Positions 13,787-17,440 of a stretch of DNA of 17,440 bases are shown piece after piece. Position numbers and translations under genes: made by a program. Positions within the stretch are counted from its first letter, which is position 1. Each line of letters begins with the position of its first letter. This DNA comes from Bacteroidota bacterium (GTDB taxonomy: Bacteria; Bacteroidota; Bacteroidia; AKYH767-A; OLB10): positions 1-17,440 of the forward strand of contig JADKFV010000023.1 of NCBI GenBank assembly GCA_016717325.1, read 5' to 3'. Under the pieces are notes generated by a model, which saw nothing but the letters and a program-made list of their open reading frames with translations, was not told where the DNA came from and did not search any database.

Positions 13787-14200
13787 CTACAACCTCCTAT
13801 CCGATTCTGCAATTGGCAAATCATTAATGCTTGCATACCGCCTGGCCATGTATCCATTTTCATCAAACTCCCAATTCTCATTTCCATAAGCCCTAAACCA
13901 CTGGCCTTGTTCATTGTGATATTCATATTCAAATCGCACAGCAATTCTATTATCACCAAAAGTCCACAACTCCTTTTTTAATTTATAATCCAGTTCTGCA
14001 TTCCATTTGCGTTTCAAAAATTCTTTCACAGCCTCGCGCCCATTAATAAACTCCGCTCTGTTTCGCCATTCTGTGTCAACAGTATATGCCATACAAACTC
14101 TTTCGGGGTCGCGGCTATTCCATGCATCTTCGGCCATTTGTATTTTTTGCTTTGCCGTTTCCATTGTGAATGGCGGCAATGGTGGTCTTTGATTTTCCAT
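13787..14200 (-). CDS. DUF1348 NTF2-like protein
   Basis: A 137-residue protein of the SnoaL/NTF2-like DUF1348 family (PF07080). The sequence MENQRPPLPPFTMETAKQKI, followed by AEDAWNSRDPERV, AYTVDTEWRNRAEFINGRE, FLKRKWNAELDY, KELWTFGDNRIAVRFEYEYH and WFRAYGNENWEFDENGYM, follows the family nearly word for word. The biochemical role is unknown; the fold is a cone-shaped barrel with a pocket. It ends at ESDRRL, whereas many relatives continue for about 15-20 residues (FHWP-type tail), so the C-terminus is short, and the downstream DNA does not encode that tail in any frame I checked. The ATG at 14198-14200 is chosen because RPPLPPF is conserved. It is a monocistronic-looking gene upstream of the fabF-like gene on the same strand with a 209-bp gap. 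Confidence 0.87.
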   Translation of the reverse strand: MENQRPPLPPFTMETAKQKIQMAEDAWNSRDPERVCMAYTVDTEWRNRAEFINGREAVKEFLKRKWNAELDYKLKKELWTFGDNRIAVRFEYEYHNEQGQWFRAYGNENWEFDENGYMARRYASINDLPIAESDRRL

Positions 14201-14879
14201 ATTAAATAATTTTAAAATTTACTCCGATTATTAATCGATGCTTTTGCAAATGCAATCATAAGCAATTTCAAACAATCTCAATGTATTGAATTTGACATAT
14301 CATCACCGCGCAGCTTATATTTTTTCTTTTCACTTTCCGATTTGTTTCAATGTGCCATGATCAATTATTCTCAACTGCTAAACTTGACGGATGCAATTGA
14401 ATATTTAATAATCATGTTTATAAAAAATCCAGGGGAGAAAATACTTGCCCGCAGATTACGCTGATTTCCGCAGATTTAATACCGCAGGGTTTTTATTACA
14501 AGTAGCTGCACTAATCCCAGAGCAAATTTATCTGCGATTTTCTGCGAGAAATATATGATTCAAAAATTTTCCATTAGTATTTCTATACCGTTGTTAATTA
14601 TTTCAAAGTTTCGATTTCGTTATAAGTCATAATATATGATTGAATCCCATCACTAAATATTTAGTAAAGCCAATTCAATAAAATACTTTGCCCTGTTTCA
14701 AAAATAAACAATTGCAATTTGAATATTAAATAAAGTTTGAATTTAGTTGCTCAGATTAAAAAGTGAAAAATCCAACGACAATATTTCATCTCAAAAAAGG
14801 ATTTTCAAAATTGTTGCATTCGCACCTGCTACCACATCTATTATCATTTCGTTTATTTGCGATTCAAAAAAAACTTGCA
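14201..14879. other. intergenic region with CGCAGATT repeats
   Basis: This is a divergent intergenic region between the DUF1348 and DUF2461 genes. It contains the CGCAGATT-type repeats listed next. The plus-strand frame of the DUF2461 gene is open back to a GTG at 14763, but that extension is basic and hydrophobic and not part of the family. No clean promoter box was found. Confidence 0.45.
14450..14547. repeat. CGCAGATT-type interspersed repeat
   Basis: CGCAGATTACG and CCGCAGATTT (14450-14477) stand in tandem, and the inverted counterpart ATCTGCGATTTTCTGCGAG (14530-14548) lies about 55 bp away. Such CGCAGATT/AATCTGCG blocks are, from memory, common between genes in Bacteroidota. They can pair to form an extended but imperfect hairpin. 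Confidence 0.45.
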
Positions 14880-15569
14880 ATGGCAATTCCTAAAATATCG
14901 AAATCAACATTACAATTTTTATCCTCACTCGATAAAAACAATAACCGCGATTGGTTTAACAATCATAAATCCCAGTTCTTAATGGCTCAGCAAAACATGG
15001 GTCAATTTGCAGATGGTTTAATTTTCGAAATGAACAAACACGATGTAATTGAAAACACCTCGGGTATAAAAAGTTTGTACCGCATTTACAAAGATGTTCG
15101 GTTTAGCAAAGATAAAGTGACTTTTAATCCACACTTTGCCTTCAGTTTAACACGGGCATCCAAGCAACGCAGAGGAGGTTATTATTTGAAAATAAAGCCC
15201 GGCAGCAGTTTTTTATCGTGTGGATTTTTTGGTCCCAATCCCGAAGATTTGAAACGCATACGCACCGATATCGAAAACAACTATAAGGAGTGGAATAAGA
15301 TATTAAATAAAAAAGCTATCAAAGAAAATTTTGGCATCATGCATGGCGACAAAGTGTTAACTGCTCCCAAAGGATTTTCGATCGAACACCCTGCTATCGA
15401 ATTACTTCGACACAAGCAATTTATTTTTCGCCATCAATTCAAAGACAGTGAATTGACCAAAGATAATTTCTTTCAAGAAGTGAGTAGTTTGTTTAAATCT
15501 ATTCGTCCATTTTTCGATTATATGAGTCATGTACTTACAACAAATTCGAATGGTGAATCCATCATTTAA
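14880..15569 (+). CDS. DUF2461 family protein
   Basis: A 229-residue protein of DUF2461 (PF09365, TIGR02453). Family marks in order are ISKSTLQFLSSLDKNNNRDW (N-terminal helix then NRDWF), SGIKSLYRIYKDVRFSKDK (the conserved RIYRDxRFSKDKTPY-like block), NPHFAFSLTR, GGYYLKIKPG, CGFFGPNPEDLKRIR, and APKGFSIEHPAIELLRHKQF. The function is unknown; the fold may be nuclease- or ligand-binding-like, but nothing here shows it. ATG 14880 is chosen over an upstream GTG because family members start just before this block and the usual length is 220-230. It is the only plus-strand gene in the right half, transcribed towards the SprB-repeat gene (convergent). Confidence 0.87.
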   Translation: MAIPKISKSTLQFLSSLDKNNNRDWFNNHKSQFLMAQQNMGQFADGLIFEMNKHDVIENTSGIKSLYRIYKDVRFSKDKVTFNPHFAFSLTRASKQRRGGYYLKIKPGSSFLSCGFFGPNPEDLKRIRTDIENNYKEWNKILNKKAIKENFGIMHGDKVLTAPKGFSIEHPAIELLRHKQFIFRHQFKDSELTKDNFFQEVSSLFKSIRPFFDYMSHVLTTNSNGESII

Positions 15570-15790
15570 ATTTTTCTAGAAAAACTCAAAGCCATTTTAC
15601 TTAACTTTTTTTTACACTCAACCTTTTACATTTAGTCTGCAACTATGCAGCATGTTCAGCTTGTACGCATGCAATTATGCTTTTTAAGTTGCACCTTTTC
15701 CTCAACCAAATAATCACAAAAAAATAAATTAGCACAAGTAAAATTCCGTACTGATATTTTTTTGGCAAGCGGGCGGTGGCCCTTGCAGTC

Positions 15791-15811
15791 GGCTTATGCA
15801 GGGCATAAGCC
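15791..15811. repeat. perfect 9-bp hairpin
   Basis: GGCTTATGC and GCATAAGCC pair fully around an AGG loop, directly after a GC-rich patch. There is no T-run on either side, so it is more like a REP-type element than a terminator. Confidence 0.45.
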
Positions 15812-15861
15812 TCATTGCTTACGCATGCTACATTTGCTACTTGTAAATTCTTTGAGTCACA

Positions 15862-15896
15862 TAAATAACAAAAGCCCCCATCTTTCGATGAGGGCT
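15862..15896 (-). terminator. Rho-independent terminator of the SprB-repeat gene
   Basis: On the minus strand AGCCCTCATC and GATGGGGGCT pair (one A-G mismatch) around a GAAA tetraloop, followed by TTTTGTTATTT. It lies 32 bp beyond the stop codon of the SprB-repeat gene. The stem is strong and the tail T-rich. Confidence 0.75.
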
Positions 15897-15927
15897 CTGT
15901 TTAATTTGCTTTACTGTGCTTTATAGC

Positions 15928-17440
15928 CTAGTATACTTTTACTAATCTGATTGTACGACCAAGGTCTTTTACAGTCAACTTAACTGTGTACACTGCTGGA
16001 GGCAACAAGCTGATATCGAAGTTTACTTCGTTTATTCCATCTGTTGATACACCGGCCTTAGTGCTGATTAAGCGTCCTGTGAAATCGCGCAACTCAATTA
16101 TGTATGCTGATTCATCTATGCCCATAAATGCTACCGTGTATTTACCCATTGTTGGGTTTGGATATACGTTGAACATATTACGTGCAACTGCATTCGACTG
16201 ATTGTATTCGTTTTTCAAACATGGTGATTTTGGACATGTCAACTGATTGTTGCGTTTTGTTCCAAGATTCCATGATGAGTTTATCATCGCTGCTGCATAA
16301 CGTATTTGTGAGCGTGTGTATTTGCTTCCACATCCACCAAGTGCACTGTTACCTTCCATCAACACTTGTTCTACTGTCAATCCTTTTAATGGACCTGAAT
16401 CCACTACAAGGTCTTTAAAGTTCACTGTGCTGTTTGGTGCTAAGTTGCCATCATATAAATCGAACTGTACGTTCAATGTTAATGTTGCTAACTGTGCTGC
16501 CAATCCATTGTTCAACGATGCTGCATTAGGATTAATGTAGCTTTGTGTTAATGCATTGGTATTTGGTTTCGATGGCAGGAAGTTTTTCACTGCTGTTGCG
16601 TTTGTTAATGTAATAGTGTTTCCGCCACTGCATCCTACTACCAATCCATTAGGGAATGCTGCACCAAAGTGTGTATCAAGATAATTTGACATAATGTCTT
16701 TGCCATCTTGTTTAAATGCATTGTAGTATGACTGTGAGTGACCTGTCATAAATCCATTGCATGTTAATGCTGCATCTACTATAGTAACATCACACATATT
16801 GCTGCATCCGCTGGCATCGGTAACTGTTACTTCATATTTGCCTGCACACAACTTGTCGATAGATGCCGTAATCTGACCTGTGCTCCATAAGTATGTGTAT
16901 GGTGCAGTTCCACCTGTTGCTGTTACTGTTGCACTGCCTTCGCAGTTGCATGTTGCATCTTGCTTGGTAGTGTTGCATATCAATGGGTCAGGAGCGCAGA
17001 TAGTAAACTTGCAGTATGAAGTACAACCATTAGCACCTGTTACAGTTACCTGGTAGTGTCCAGCAGTTAATCCCATGTTTACCTGTGTGGTAGCGCCATT
17101 GCTCCATGCATAAGTATATGGTGCAACACCATTGGCTACATTCACTACAAGGGCACCATCATTGCCACCGAAGCATGTGATTTTATGTACACGTTTCACT
17201 TCGCATACCATCAGGTTTGCTGAACCATTAACCACTACCATCGTAGTTGCTGTACAACCACGCTTATCGGTAACAGTTACAGTATACGTACCTGCGCATA
17301 AGCCGGTTGCTGTTGAGCCAACTGCTCCGTTGTTCCATAAGTAAGCGTATGGTTGTGTTCCGCCTGAACCATTTACTGTTGCAGTACCGTTACAGTTTCC
17401 GCAAGTAGCATCAGTGCTTCCACCATTTATTGCCATCAAT
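15928..17440 (-). CDS. T9SS-secreted SprB-repeat protein, N-terminus beyond the window
   Basis: The C-terminal 503 residues or so of a large secreted or surface protein; the 5' end lies outside the right edge. Three SprB repeats (PF13573) are visible at about residues 8-72, 78-147 and 153-222. Each has a Cys-rich start (DATCGNCNGTATVNGSGG, TCFGGNDGALVVNVANG, DATCNCEGSATVTATGG), a Pro-Tyr-x-Tyr-x-Trp core (PYAYLWNNG, PYTYAWSNG, PYTYLWSTG) and a GxYxVTVTDxxGC end. A non-repeat region with Cys and Asn/Thr-rich strands follows (residues 228-410, unrecognised). The last 80 residues are a type A C-terminal sorting domain (NVYPNPTMGKYTVAF, LLPPAVYTVKL, IRLVKVY) that directs export through the type IX secretion system. 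SprB-type proteins act in adhesion or gliding; which applies here is unknown. Confidence 0.92.
   Translation of the reverse strand, partial: LMAINGGSTDATCGNCNGTATVNGSGGTQPYAYLWNNGAVGSTATGLCAGTYTVTVTDKRGCTATTMVVVNGSANLMVCEVKRVHKITCFGGNDGALVVNVANGVAPYTYAWSNGATTQVNMGLTAGHYQVTVTGANGCTSYCKFTICAPDPLICNTTKQDATCNCEGSATVTATGGTAPYTYLWSTGQITASIDKLCAGKYEVTVTDASGCSNMCDVTIVDAALTCNGFMTGHSQSYYNAFKQDGKDIMSNYLDTHFGAAFPNGLVVGCSGGNTITLTNATAVKNFLPSKPNTNALTQSYINPNAASLNNGLAAQLATLTLNVQFDLYDGNLAPNSTVNFKDLVVDSGPLKGLTVEQVLMEGNSALGGCGSKYTRSQIRYAAAMINSSWNLGTKRNNQLTCPKSPCLKNEYNQSNAVARNMFNVYPNPTMGKYTVAFMGIDESAYIIELRDFTGRLISTKAGVSTDGINEVNFDISLLPPAVYTVKLTVKDLGRTIRLVKVY

Larger units (their letters stand above)
15570..15927. 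other. convergent intergenic region
   Basis: A 358-bp gap between the DUF2461 gene (plus) and the SprB-repeat gene (minus). It holds a perfect 9-bp hairpin at 15791-15811 and a strong terminator for the minus-strand gene at 15862-15896. A GC-rich patch at 15765-15795 (GCGGGCGGTGGCCCTTGCAG) precedes the hairpin. No gene is seen. Confidence 0.5.

Overview
The window looks like a piece of a Bacteroidota chromosome, probably of the Chitinophagales/Sphingobacteriales type, though order-level placement is a guess. The signs are AT-rich DNA, a TonB-dependent receptor with an N-terminal carboxypeptidase-regulatory-like domain, a LytS/LytTR sensor-regulator pair, a secreted protein with SprB repeats and a type IX secretion C-terminal signal, near-absence of Shine-Dalgarno sites, and good matches to the Bacteroidota -7 promoter box TAnnTTTG. 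No rRNA, tRNA or CRISPR array was seen.

Layout. 1-1340: gene-poor debris with a small broken membrane-protein gene, a short hypothetical gene, and interleaved inverted and direct repeats. 1340-6062 (minus strand): an operon-like run of TonB-dependent receptor, flavodoxin-fold NAD(P)H:quinone oxidoreductase, LytS-type histidine kinase and LytTR response regulator. Every member carries frame breaks, many of which look like single-base losses or gains next to homopolymers. 6389-6450: two REP-like hairpins with GTA loops. 6488-8152: an IS4-type insertion sequence with 26-bp imperfect terminal inverted repeats, a frame-broken DDE transposase on the minus strand and a divergent intact AbrB/MazE-like passenger gene. 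A perfect 18-bp palindrome lies between their two promoters.

8437-11930 is an accessory array of minus-strand units: a DUF4386 membrane protein, a HigBA-type toxin-antitoxin pair whose toxin has an in-frame amber codon, and a small lipoprotein. The units are separated by recurrent non-coding modules: two copies of a ~270-bp repeat (about 90% identical by eye), a third degenerate partial copy, two related palindromic elements directly after genes, and a short TAACGYCAG junction motif. This resembles a gene-cassette array without a visible recombinase, and it is the most interesting part of the window.

12321-17440 is conserved and intact: a FabF-type ketoacyl-ACP synthase, a DUF1348 (NTF2-like) protein, a DUF2461 protein on the plus strand, and the C-terminal part of a T9SS-exported SprB-repeat protein that runs off the right edge. 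All long frames to the right of 8.7 kb are clean while nearly all to the left of 7.8 kb are broken. That contrast suggests either local sequence error or real decay of the left part.
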